NCBI RefSeq assembly: GCF_020866845.1
Contig: NZ_CP086594.1
Span: forward strand, 558,001-622,000
Origin: Sphingomonas radiodurans
GTDB lineage: Bacteria; Pseudomonadota; Alphaproteobacteria; Sphingomonadales; Sphingomonadaceae
DNA length: 64,000 nt
Reading direction: 5' to 3'
Below the pieces are notes generated by a model. The model did not search any database. It had not been told where the DNA came from and saw only the letters and a list, made by a program, of their open reading frames with translations. The first letter of the stretch is position 1. Each line of letters begins with the position of its first letter. The translations under genes and the position numbers were made by a program. Of this stretch, positions 24,421 to 33,500 are shown piece after piece.

Positions 24421-24439
24421 CCCCGGACTTGATCCGGGG
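24421..24439. terminator. Hairpin between convergent cysH and dnaB
   Basis: CCCCGGA (24421-24427), loop CTTGA, TCCGGGG (24433-24439): a perfect 7-bp stem in the 43-base gap between the two convergent stop codons. The same core is a frequent short palindrome in sphingomonads, by recollection. No T-run, so it may be a repeat as much as a terminator. Confidence 0.5.
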
Positions 24440-24452
24440 CGACAGGAATCGC

Positions 24453-25943
24453 TCAATACCCAGCGTAATCGCTGAAGCGCGTTACCGTGGGATCGAACTT
24501 CATCGTCACTTTGCCAGTCGCGCCGTGGCGCTGCTTGGCGATGATCAATTCGGCCAGGCCGTAGACGCGTTCCATGTCGCTCGCCCAGGTCGCGTGATCT
24601 TCGAAGATCTTCGAATTGTCGCCTTCGGTCGGGCGCTTGGGCTCCTTGGCAGCGACGTAATAGTCTTCGCGGAATACGAACCAGACCATGTCGGCGTCCT
24701 GCTCGATCGAGCCGGATTCGCGCAGATCCGACAGCTGAGGGCGCTTATCCTCGCGCTGCTCGACCGCCCGGCTTAGCTGCGACAGCGCGAGTACCGGCAC
24801 GTGGAGATCCTTGGCCAGCGTCTTCAGGCCGCGGCTGATCTCGGAGATTTCCTGCACGCGATTGCTCTCGCTCGACTTGCCACTGCCGCTGAGAAGCTGG
24901 AGGTAATCCACGATAACCAGGCCGATTTCATTGTTGTGACGACGCTGGAGCCGGCGCACGCGGGTGTGCAGCGCGCCGATCGAAAGGCCACCGGTATCGT
25001 CGATGAAAAGCGGCAAATTCTCAAGGTCCGCGGCGGCGGCGGCGAGCTGGTGGAACTCGCTGCGGCTGATATCGCCGCGACGCAGCTTTTCGGACGTGAT
25101 CTTGGATTGTTCGGCCAGCACGCGGGTGGCGAGCTGGTCAGAGGACATTTCCAGGCTGAAAAACGCGACCTTCGCGCCGATTGATTCGCTCGGCGCGATG
25201 CCGGCCTTCATATCCATCATCCAGCGCTGCGCGGCGTTGAACGCTATGTTGGTGGCAAGCGATGTCTTGCCCATGCCGGGGCGGCCGGCGAGGATCATCA
25301 GATCCGACCGGTGCATGCCGCCGATCCGGCCATTGATCGTATCGAAGCCGGTGGTGATGCCGGAGACCTTACCGCCGGAGTTGAGCGCGGTCTCGGCCAT
25401 CTTCAGCGCGACCTTGGTGGCTTGCGCGAAGCTCTTGATCGAATTCTCGGTCGTGCCGTCGGCGGCGACCTTGAACAATTCCTCCTCGGCCAGCTCGATC
25501 TGTGCGCGCGGGTTCACCTCCTCCGAGGTGTCCATCGCGCGGTCGACGAGCGTGCGGCCGACCGTGACCAGCGAGCGGAGCATGGCGAGATCGTAGATCT
25601 GCTTGGCGAACTGGCGCGCGCCGATCAGCCCGGCGCCCGATCCGGTGAGCTGCGCAAGATAGGCCGGGCCACCGAGCTCGCGCATGCCTTCGTCGGCCTC
25701 GAACATCGGGCGCAACGTGACCGGGGTCGCGAGCATGTCGTTCGAGCGCAGCGTCTTGATGGCGGCAAAGACGCGGCCGTGGACGGGCTCGTAGAAATGC
25801 TGCGGATCGAGTTGGTCGGCGATGTCGTCGGCGAGGCGGTTGTCGATCATCATCGCGCCGAGCATCGCGGCTTCGGCCTCGACGTTGCGTGGGAGGTGAA
25901 TGGGTTCGGCGGGGGCCGGAGCGGGGAATGCGAGCGTTGCCAT
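24453..25943 (-). CDS. dnaB: Replicative DNA helicase
   Basis: 496 residues. N-terminal DnaB domain (EAEAAMLGAMMIDN...HFYEPVHGRVFAAI), helical linker, then the RecA-like ATPase: Walker A GRPGMGKTS, FSLEMSSDQL, Walker B IVDYLQLLSG, and LSQLSRAVEQREDKRPQLSDLRESG with SIEQDADMVWFV. Hexameric helicase of the chromosomal replisome. No intein interrupts the common insertion sites. Divergent from the UPF0262 gene over about 106 bases. Confidence 0.97.
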   Translation of the reverse strand: MATLAFPAPAPAEPIHLPRNVEAEAAMLGAMMIDNRLADDIADQLDPQHFYEPVHGRVFAAIKTLRSNDMLATPVTLRPMFEADEGMRELGGPAYLAQLTGSGAGLIGARQFAKQIYDLAMLRSLVTVGRTLVDRAMDTSEEVNPRAQIELAEEELFKVAADGTTENSIKSFAQATKVALKMAETALNSGGKVSGITTGFDTINGRIGGMHRSDLMILAGRPGMGKTSLATNIAFNAAQRWMMDMKAGIAPSESIGAKVAFFSLEMSSDQLATRVLAEQSKITSEKLRRGDISRSEFHQLAAAAADLENLPLFIDDTGGLSIGALHTRVRRLQRRHNNEIGLVIVDYLQLLSGSGKSSESNRVQEISEISRGLKTLAKDLHVPVLALSQLSRAVEQREDKRPQLSDLRESGSIEQDADMVWFVFREDYYVAAKEPKRPTEGDNSKIFEDHATWASDMERVYGLAELIIAKQRHGATGKVTMKFDPTVTRFSDYAGY

Positions 25944-26049
25944 CGGTCTGCTGATACGCAGTCGCTCGCGCGCCTCAAGCGCTGCGCGATGAAACGCGTG
26001 GATAAGGCGGGCCGTTGTCGCGCGCGCGGTTCGTCTCTATCGCGACACG

Positions 26050-26532
26050 ATGGCCGATCCGCGGATCATCGATGTCGAACTGGACGAGCGCACCATTCTG
26101 TGGCGCTCGGCGGATATCGAGCAGGAACGGCGGATCGCGATCTTCGATCTGATCGAAGGCAATTACTTCGCGCCGCAGAAGGAACATGCCGACGGCTATG
26201 CCGGGCCGTACCGTCTGGCACTGTCGGTCGAGGAAGGTCGCCTGGCGATGCAGGTGAAGCGCAAGGACGGCACGCCGCTCGAGCTGCACATCCTCGGCAT
26301 GGGACGCTTCCGCCGACCGATCCGCGACTATTTCGCTATATGCGACAGTTACTTCCAGGCAATACGTCAGGCGACGCCGCAGCAGATCGAAACGGTGGAT
26401 ATGGCGCGGCGCGGCATCCATAACGAGGCGGCCGAGCTGCTCAAGGAGCGGCTGACGGGCAAGATCGACGTCGATTTCGATACCGCGCGGCGGTTGTTCA
26501 CGCTGATCTGCGTACTTCATATCAAGGGCTGA
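26050..26532 (+). CDS. UPF0262 family protein
   Basis: 160 residues, the family's normal length. Typical stretches: VELDERTILWRS, EQERRIAIFDLIEGN, GPYRLALSVEEGRL, RDYFAICDSYFQAIR, MARRGIHNEAAELLKERL and DFDTARRLFTLICVLH. The family is confined mainly to alphaproteobacteria and has no assigned function. Here it leads a run with the GH25-like and cdd genes, six bases apart from the former. Confidence 0.93.
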   Translation: MADPRIIDVELDERTILWRSADIEQERRIAIFDLIEGNYFAPQKEHADGYAGPYRLALSVEEGRLAMQVKRKDGTPLELHILGMGRFRRPIRDYFAICDSYFQAIRQATPQQIETVDMARRGIHNEAAELLKERLTGKIDVDFDTARRLFTLICVLHIKG

Positions 26533-26538
26533 GCACAA

Positions 26539-27210
26539 ATGTACGGGCTTGGTCGCCTCGTCCTGATCCTGTTCGCGATCGGGCTGCTCGGCGTCGCCGG
26601 GTGGCAAGGCGCGACGCGCTGGCGGCCGTCGGTCGAGAAGTTTCCGGTGCAGGGCATCGACGTCAGCGAGGCGAACGGCGCGGTCGAATGGCCAGTGGTC
26701 GCAGGCGGCGGCGCGGACTTCGCCTATGCAACGGCGACCCATGGGCGGCAGCGCGACAGCCGCTTCGAGGAGAATTGGCACGGTATTGCCACCGCCGGCC
26801 TACGACGCGGCGCGGTCCACGTCTGGTCGCTGTGCCTGCTCGGGGTGGATCAGGCCAATGCGTTCAATACAATCGTGCCGCGTGACACAGCGGCGCTGCC
26901 GGTGGCGATCGACGTCGACTATGCGCCCGGCTGCGACGCTCGACCCGATCGAGCGGTGCTGGTGCGCGAGATCGCACAGGCCGCAACGATGATCGAGGCG
27001 CATATGGGAAAGCCGGTGCTGCTGCGCGTCTCGCGCGACGTGGAGGGCGATTATGACCTCGCCAGCGCCCTGCCCCGCACAATCTGGGCTGCGGCCACGT
27101 TCTTCCCGCCCGACTATGCCACACGGCCGTGGCGGATGTGGCGCGCGAGCGACATGCGGCGGGTTGATGGCATCGAAGGACCAGTAAATTGGAACGTGGC
27201 GGCACCATGA
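26539..27210 (+). CDS. GH25 lysozyme-like protein, possibly degenerate
   Basis: 223 residues with an N-terminal membrane segment (about 5-22), so secreted or anchored. The GH25 barrel is recognisable by FPVQGIDVSEANGAVEW, the FAYATATHG strand, RDSRFEENW and the VAIDVDYAPGC strand. In active family members the last strand usually has DxE; here it is DVD. The ATEG-like strand also lacks its Glu, and GAYHFF is replaced by GAVHVW. The fold is thus kept while catalytic residues are altered. Its stop overlaps the cdd start. Confidence 0.72.
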   Translation: MYGLGRLVLILFAIGLLGVAGWQGATRWRPSVEKFPVQGIDVSEANGAVEWPVVAGGGADFAYATATHGRQRDSRFEENWHGIATAGLRRGAVHVWSLCLLGVDQANAFNTIVPRDTAALPVAIDVDYAPGCDARPDRAVLVREIAQAATMIEAHMGKPVLLRVSRDVEGDYDLASALPRTIWAAATFFPPDYATRPWRMWRASDMRRVDGIEGPVNWNVAAP

Positions 27211-27662
27211 TCGACGAGGCAACGCAGTTGATCGCGATGGCGCGAGATGCGGCACGGCATGCGCATGCGCCCTATTCGGGGTTCGGCGTGGGCGCGGCGG
27301 TGCTGCTGGACGACGGAAGCGTGATCGTCGGGAGCAATGTCGAGAATGCGAGCTACGGCCTGTCGCTCTGCGCCGAGACGGTGGCGATCGCGACCGCGAG
27401 CGCGCAGGGGAGGCTCGGCGCCGTGGTCGCGCTCGGCGTCGTCGGCGGGATGATCCGCGATGGCGCGATCACTGGCGCGGCCATCGTGCGGCCGTGCGGT
27501 CGCTGCCGCCAAGTGATCAACGAGGCGGCGCAGATCGGCGGACGCGACATCCGGGTGCATTGCGGGGGCGCCGAGGGGGATGGCGTGACGAGCTATCGCC
27601 TGTCGGAACTGCTGCCGGATGCGTTCGGGCCGGCCGACCTCGGAATGGTGCCACCGGGCTGA
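27207..27662 (+). CDS. cdd: Cytidine deaminase
   Basis: 151 residues; ATG overlaps the stop of the GH25-like gene (ATGA). Zinc and catalytic motifs are intact: CAETVAI (Cys and Glu) and PCGRCRQV. Upstream YSGFGVGAAVLLDDG and GSNVENASYGLSLC form the nucleoside pocket. Small tetrameric type, hydrolysing cytidine or deoxycytidine to uridine in pyrimidine salvage, cytoplasmic. Confidence 0.95.
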   Translation: MIDEATQLIAMARDAARHAHAPYSGFGVGAAVLLDDGSVIVGSNVENASYGLSLCAETVAIATASAQGRLGAVVALGVVGGMIRDGAITGAAIVRPCGRCRQVINEAAQIGGRDIRVHCGGAEGDGVTSYRLSELLPDAFGPADLGMVPPG

Positions 27663-27701
27663 TCGTGCTAGCGGCTCGCCGCGCATGAGCGGGGGCTTCT
27701 A

Positions 27702-28937
27702 GTGCAGAGAATCAAGTATTGGGCAATTGGCTTGGCCGGAGCATGCGCGTCGGTTACGGCACTGGCACTGGTCGGGACGGGGTCGCTACGGGCTGATGAT
27801 CCGCGGCACATCGTCGTCGTGCCAGGTGGTCGCGTCGCTCCTGCCGCGGCGCCGTCCAAGCCCCTGCCCGCTGCCGCGCCGGTCGGCAGCAATGCGGTCA
27901 CGATTACCCCGGTTACCGGATATGTCCTTGAAAACCCATGGGCGCTGGTGTTCCTGCCCGACGGGCGGCTGTTGGTGACCGAAAGGCCGGGGCGGCTGCG
28001 GATCGTTACCCAGGCGGGACAAGTGTCAGCGGCCGTGGCCGGGGTACCCGCGGTGTCTTTCAAGTCGCAGGGCGGGCTGCTCGATGTTGCGCTTGATCCG
28101 GACTTCGTGACCAATCGCCACATCTGGTTAAGCTATGCCGAGCCGGGTAGTTCGGGCGCGAGCCTCGCCGTCATGCGCGCTACGCTCACGCTGGCTGCGG
28201 ACGGCAACGGACGGCTCGACGATCAGCAGGTGATCTGGCGTCAGATGCCACGCGGTGCCGCTACCGAGGCGCACTTCGGAGGGCGGATCGCTTTCTCGCC
28301 CGACGGCAAGCTCTTCGTGACGGCTGGCGAGCACCAGCAGGAGGCGATGGCACAATCACTCGCCAACACGTTCGGGAAAATCATCCGCCTCAATCGCGAC
28401 GGATCGGTGCCTGCAGACAATCCGTATGTCGGCCGGCGCAAGGCGATGCCCGAGATCTGGAGCATCGGCCATCGCAACCCGTATGGCCTTGTGTTCGGGT
28501 TGAACGGTCGCCTGTACGAGAGCGAGATGGGGCCGGCTGGCGGTGACGAGTTCAACCTGATCCGCGCGCGCAATTTCGGCTGGCCGCTGATGTCGGAAGG
28601 CGACCGCTATTCGTCGGAGGGTGGCGCGCCCTACCCGCGGCACAGCACGGACCCAAGCAAGATCGCGCCGCTGCTGAGTTGGACGCCGGTGATCGCGCCG
28701 GGCGGGATGATCCAATATACGGGGCGGCTGTTCCGCGGATGGAACAGGGATTTCGTCCTAGCTGGGCTCGCTAGCAAAGCGCTCATCCGCGTTCGTGTGA
28801 CGCAAACCCGCGCGACAGAGATCGGACGGGTAGCCATGCCGGCCCGTATTCGCGAAGTGGAGCAGGCACCTGACGGATCGCTCTGGGTAGTGGAGGATCA
28901 GCGCAAGGCACGGCTGATCCGGGTTACGCCGGGGTGA
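27702..28937 (+). CDS. PQQ-dependent aldose sugar dehydrogenase-like protein, exported
   Basis: 411 residues from a GTG, with a signal peptide (about 1-31) and an Ala/Pro-rich linker, so periplasmic. A six-bladed propeller of the soluble glucose dehydrogenase / YliI family: NPWALVFLPDGRLLVTERPG, SQGGLLDVALDPDF, EAHFGGRIAFSPDGKLFVT, IGHRNPYGLVF, YESEMGPAGGDEFNL and a NFGWPL turn. These residues place PQQ and calcium. It oxidises aldoses to lactones. No PQQ synthesis genes are present, so the cofactor may be imported or made elsewhere. Confidence 0.9.
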   Translation: MQRIKYWAIGLAGACASVTALALVGTGSLRADDPRHIVVVPGGRVAPAAAPSKPLPAAAPVGSNAVTITPVTGYVLENPWALVFLPDGRLLVTERPGRLRIVTQAGQVSAAVAGVPAVSFKSQGGLLDVALDPDFVTNRHIWLSYAEPGSSGASLAVMRATLTLAADGNGRLDDQQVIWRQMPRGAATEAHFGGRIAFSPDGKLFVTAGEHQQEAMAQSLANTFGKIIRLNRDGSVPADNPYVGRRKAMPEIWSIGHRNPYGLVFGLNGRLYESEMGPAGGDEFNLIRARNFGWPLMSEGDRYSSEGGAPYPRHSTDPSKIAPLLSWTPVIAPGGMIQYTGRLFRGWNRDFVLAGLASKALIRVRVTQTRATEIGRVAMPARIREVEQAPDGSLWVVEDQRKARLIRVTPG

Positions 28938-28947
28938 TCGGAATGGT

Positions 28948-30420
28948 TCAGGCCGCCACCTTCTCTCGGGCGGGCAGCGGGTTCGAATATTCCATGCTGT
29001 CGTCGACCGAACCAAAACGCAGTGCCATTACGTCGAGCGCGTAATTCTGGTTGAGCTTCCACGGCTTGCGGTTGCCCTGCTTGGGCAGCTGATCGGCGAC
29101 GCGCTGGATGTAGCCCGACGAGAAGTCGACGAACGGCTCGGGCGTCACTTCCTCACTGCCGATGCGCGGGGTGGCCTGGCGAAGCCCGCGCTTCTTCATC
29201 GTGTTGAGCAGGCGGCACATGTACATCGCCACGAGATCCGCCTTCAGCGTCCATGAGGCGTTGGTATAGCCGAAGGTGAAGGCGAGGTTCGGCACGTCCG
29301 AGAACATCATTCCCTTATACTGCAGCGCGCTGCCCATCTTGATCGGCACGCCATCGACCACTGGCGAGATGCCGCTGAGCAGTTTCACTTCGAGCCCAGT
29401 CGCGGTGACGATGATGTCGGCGCGCAGTTCGCGGCCCGAGGTCAGCAGGATGCCAGTCGGGGTGAAGCGCTCGATCGTGTCGGTAACGACATCGGCGCGG
29501 CCGGCCTTGATTGTATCGAACAGATCGGCGTCAGGGACGAGGCACAGCCGCTGATCCCATGGATTGTACCGAGGGGTGAAATGGGTGCCGACGTCGTAGT
29601 CGGGGCCGAGATGTTCGCGGACCGCATCGAGCAGCTTCTGCTTCACCTTCGCGGGGCTTTTGCGCGTCATGCGATAGAAGAACATGCCCATCAGCACGTT
29701 CTTCCAGCGCGTCATGCCGTACGCCGCCTTGCTCGGCAGTTTCGAGCGCAGCCAGTTGGCGAGCGCATCCTCGCCGGGACGTGACACGACATACGTCGGC
29801 GAGCGCTGGAGCATCGTGACGCTCGCGGCCTGCTTCGCCATCTCGGGCACGAGTGTGACGGCGGTGGCGCCGCTGCCGATCACGACGACGCGCTTGCCGC
29901 TATAGTCGAGATCTTCGGGCCAGAGCTGCGGATGGACAACCCGGCCGGCGAAACTTTCCTGCCCGGAGAAGTCCGGCGTGTGGCCGCGATCGTAATCATA
30001 ATAGCCCGAGCACATATGGACGAAATTGCAGGAGAAGTGCGCCGCGCCGTCAGGGCCATCAGTGCTGATCGTCCAGCGTGCATCGGGGGTCGACCATTCG
30101 ACGCCAGTGACGCGGTGACCGTAGCGGATGTGGCGATCGATCCCGCCTTCCTTCGCGGTGTCCTCGATATATTCGCGGATCGAAGGGCCGTCGGCGATCG
30201 ACTTCGCCTTCGTCCACGGGCGGAAATTGTAGCCGAGCGTGTGCATGTCGCTGTCCGAGCGGATGCCGGGGTAGCGGAACAGATCCCACGTGCCGCCCAT
30301 CGCCTTGCGCGCCTCCAGGATGAGGTAGCTGCGATCCGGGCAGCGTTCCTGCAGGTGATGCGCGGCGCCGATGCCGGAAAGGCCGGCGCCTACGATGATG
30401 ACATCGACGTGCTCGTTCAT
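28948..30420 (-). CDS. Flavin-containing / Baeyer-Villiger-type monooxygenase
   Basis: 490 residues. FAD-binding GAGLSGIGAA near residue 11, a GGTWDLFRYPGIRSDSDMHTL stretch in the substrate/FAD region, the monooxygenase fingerprint FSGQESFAGRVVHPQLWP, and an NADPH site GSGATAVTL at about 180. The pattern FxGxxxHxxxWP is close to the Baeyer-Villiger type. It would insert oxygen next to ketones or into heteroatoms using NADPH and O2. AAGAGG precedes the ATG. Convergent with the sugar dehydrogenase. Confidence 0.9.
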   Translation of the reverse strand: MNEHVDVIIVGAGLSGIGAAHHLQERCPDRSYLILEARKAMGGTWDLFRYPGIRSDSDMHTLGYNFRPWTKAKSIADGPSIREYIEDTAKEGGIDRHIRYGHRVTGVEWSTPDARWTISTDGPDGAAHFSCNFVHMCSGYYDYDRGHTPDFSGQESFAGRVVHPQLWPEDLDYSGKRVVVIGSGATAVTLVPEMAKQAASVTMLQRSPTYVVSRPGEDALANWLRSKLPSKAAYGMTRWKNVLMGMFFYRMTRKSPAKVKQKLLDAVREHLGPDYDVGTHFTPRYNPWDQRLCLVPDADLFDTIKAGRADVVTDTIERFTPTGILLTSGRELRADIIVTATGLEVKLLSGISPVVDGVPIKMGSALQYKGMMFSDVPNLAFTFGYTNASWTLKADLVAMYMCRLLNTMKKRGLRQATPRIGSEEVTPEPFVDFSSGYIQRVADQLPKQGNRKPWKLNQNYALDVMALRFGSVDDSMEYSNPLPAREKVAA

Positions 30421-30540
30421 GCGCGATCCTCTTCTTGGAGGGATCGTATCGCATCGATGCGTTGCGGAAAAGGACTTAACTTACCAGCGTGTCAACAATG
30501 ACGCGCTCCCGTCCCGGCAAGGCAGTGGAGCTTTGCGCCG

Positions 30541-33500
30541 TCAATAATCCTTCGAGTAGCGGAGCTGCGCGTTCGAGCCACCGAACGAGCCGGCCTGAGT
30601 CAGCACACTGAGCGATTTGGTCAGCGCGATCGTCAGCTGGGTAGCGGTAAAGCCGCGGGCGTCGGTGACGATCTCGATGTAGATATCGTCGGTCAAATAT
30701 TTGCCCGCCGCCAGCGCGCTACCGCGTCCGGTCGCTTCGTCGGCCCCGAGGATGCGCAGGCGATCGAAGCCAGTTGCCGAACGCAGCTTACCGAGCGGGT
30801 TCAAGCCGCCGCCCGAGCCACGCAGCGAGTTGAGCGCGGCAGCGAGCTGGATCGCCTCGGTCGCCGACAGATTCTCCGGGTTTGTACCGAAGAGCAAGCG
30901 GCTGAGCACTTCGTCCTGCGGCAGCGCCGGGGTCGAAGTGAAGGCGATCTGCGGGCGCTGGCCGCTGCCGGTGATGTTGATGACGAAGGTGACGCCATCG
31001 TTCTCCGTGGTCGCGCGGATGTCGATGTCGGGATCGGTCAGCGCGCCGCCGCGGAAGCGGACGCGGCCGCGCTCGACCTCGAAGCGCTTGCCGGCGAACG
31101 AATAGGTGCCGCGAACGAGATCGAGACCGCCGGCGATGGTCGGAGCAGCGGAGGTGCCGCCGACCCGCATGTCGGCTTCCCACTCGCTCTCGAGGCCCAT
31201 GCCCGAGACGAATAGCTTGTTCTCGGCACGTACGCGCATGTCGAGACGGAACAGGCCGGCAGAGGCGGTGGCTGCCGCGGGACGATCGGTGATGCGCGCC
31301 GGGCGAATGTCGCTCTTGCGGCGTACGCCGGTCAGTTCAGGCACTTCGGCGGCACCCTGGCGGATGATCTCGTAACGCGCCTCGGGGATCGTGATGTCGG
31401 CTTTGATCAGGCCGCCATTGCGCCCGTTGGTAATCGCAACGGTGCCGCTCGCCGTCGCGCCGATCGCGTCGGATTTGGCAAGCTGCGCATTGGTGAGCTG
31501 AGCGTCGATCTGGAGCGGGTATCCCTGATCGGCGGCAAGGCTGACATAGCCTTGCGCCTGAACCGAGCCATCGCCCGCCTTCGCCGTCATGCTGTCGAGC
31601 TGCAGCCGATCGTTGGTGAAACGCGCGCGGATCGCCATCTGCGAGAGGCGCGTGCCATACGTCTCGTTGTCGTACGTGAGCGCGTCGGCGCGGATCACGC
31701 CGTTGAGGCGTGGGTCAGACACGCGGCCGCCGAAATCTGCGGCGATCGCGATCGGGCCGGACAATTGCTGCTCGGGCAGCGCGGCGAGGCTGAAGAGCAC
31801 GCCCGATGGCCCGTTGTAGCGGATGCCGCCGCTGAGCGGAGCAGCCATCAGCTGCGACGCCCAGGAGCCGCCGCCGGAGACCGGGCGCAGGAACGCCTGC
31901 ATCCGCCCGACGGTGGTGGGCCCACGCTTGATCAGCGCGCGCGCTTCCGCGCCCGACGACACCAAGCGGCCGGAGAAGACCACGTCGACTGGCTGCGAGA
32001 TGGCGGAGAGGCTCGAGCGGGTGAACCCGGTGATGGTCATCCGCGCATCGGCCTGCGGGAAGGCGTTGGGGTTCGCCTGGACGAAATCGAGGCTGCCCGT
32101 CGCCTTGCCGGCAATGCCGAGATTCGGGATCAACGCATTGGCGACCGACAGGTCGAGCGCGTCGAGCCGCAGCTGCGCGGTCATGCCGCTGCCGTAGCTA
32201 CCGGCGATCCGTGCGCGGCCCTGATCGAAGATGATCTGGGTCGGCGCGAGGCGGTACGTGCCGCTCGCCGCGGTGATCCGGGCGGGATTGCCGGTGCGGA
32301 AGTTTATCGCATTCGCCTGGCCCTGCAGCGCAACGAGATAATCGTTGGGCGCGAGCTTCGCATTAAGCGCGAGGCGGAACGGCACGCCGTTCGAGCCGGT
32401 GAACAGCGCCTGCGCGTTGCCGCGGCCGCCGGTGTAGTTGATCTTGGCGCGGCCAGTCTGGATCACGGTGGGGCCATAGCGGAGGTCGGCGACCTGCGCG
32501 TCGGCGATCACCTGCGGGCTTTCGTAGAGGACGACACTGGCCTTCACGATCGCGCGGCCGATGACGAAATCGACTTGGCCGGGGATTTGCGCCGCATAGG
32601 CTCGCGCATCGACATCGGCGCGCTGGTACTTGCCTTGTGCGGCGAGCTGAACCGCGCCGTTGAGCCCCGAACCTGAGAAGCCGACACGGCCGGCGAAGGG
32701 CCCAGCGACGGTCTGTACAACGCGGCCGGCGAAGTTCACGCCGGCGAAGACGACGCGGTTGATATCGACCGCGAGCTGCGCCCCGGGACGGACGAGCACG
32801 TCCGCGTTGAACGGACCGTAGGTCGTGCCGCCAGTTGCGGTGACGCCATAGGCCCCGCCGCGCCCGACGATGCGTGCGTTGAGATCGGCAAGACCAATGC
32901 CAACGCCGGGACGCGGCGCGCGCAGGTTCACAATCGGCGCCGCTGCGCTGCCGGTGACGCGGGCGAACAACGGGCCGTACTGGTTCGAGTAAGCGTCGGC
33001 ATCGACCGCGACAGCCCCGGTGTTCAGGTCGTAGCGACCCTGTCCGCGGGTGACGCGGAACAGCGGCGCGTTCATCTTCAGATCGCGGAAGGTGACGATG
33101 CCGTCGGTGTCATAGCCGAAGTTGGTGAACATCGTGGCGTTGCCGCCGAGGAAGGTACGCGCGCCTTCGTTGAAGATCTGCCGCGTCTGGATGCCAACGC
33201 GGCCAACGATGCCGAAGCCGCCGTTGGACTTGGTCACCAAATTGGCATCGGTGTCGAGATTGATGATGCCGACGCTTTCGACGCGAAAATTGTTGACGCG
33301 GCCCTTGAGCGCGCCGGTGTAGCGGCCGGTTTCCATGTTGGCGGCGATGATCGCGGTCGCGTCGATCGTGTCGGAGCGAATGCGCAGATTGTCCGACAGG
33401 ATTGTCGGCATGTCGATCGCGATGTCGCCTTCAATCCGCACGTTGGTGGTAAGACCACCAAGCGCCGGGTTGAGCCCGGTGATGCGCTTGGCACGGGCGC

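Noticed and set aside
31552..32676. 374-codon plus-strand ORF opposite tamB
   Set aside because: Typical antisense frame of a high-GC gene; its composition lacks a protein-like pattern, and tamB is certain here.
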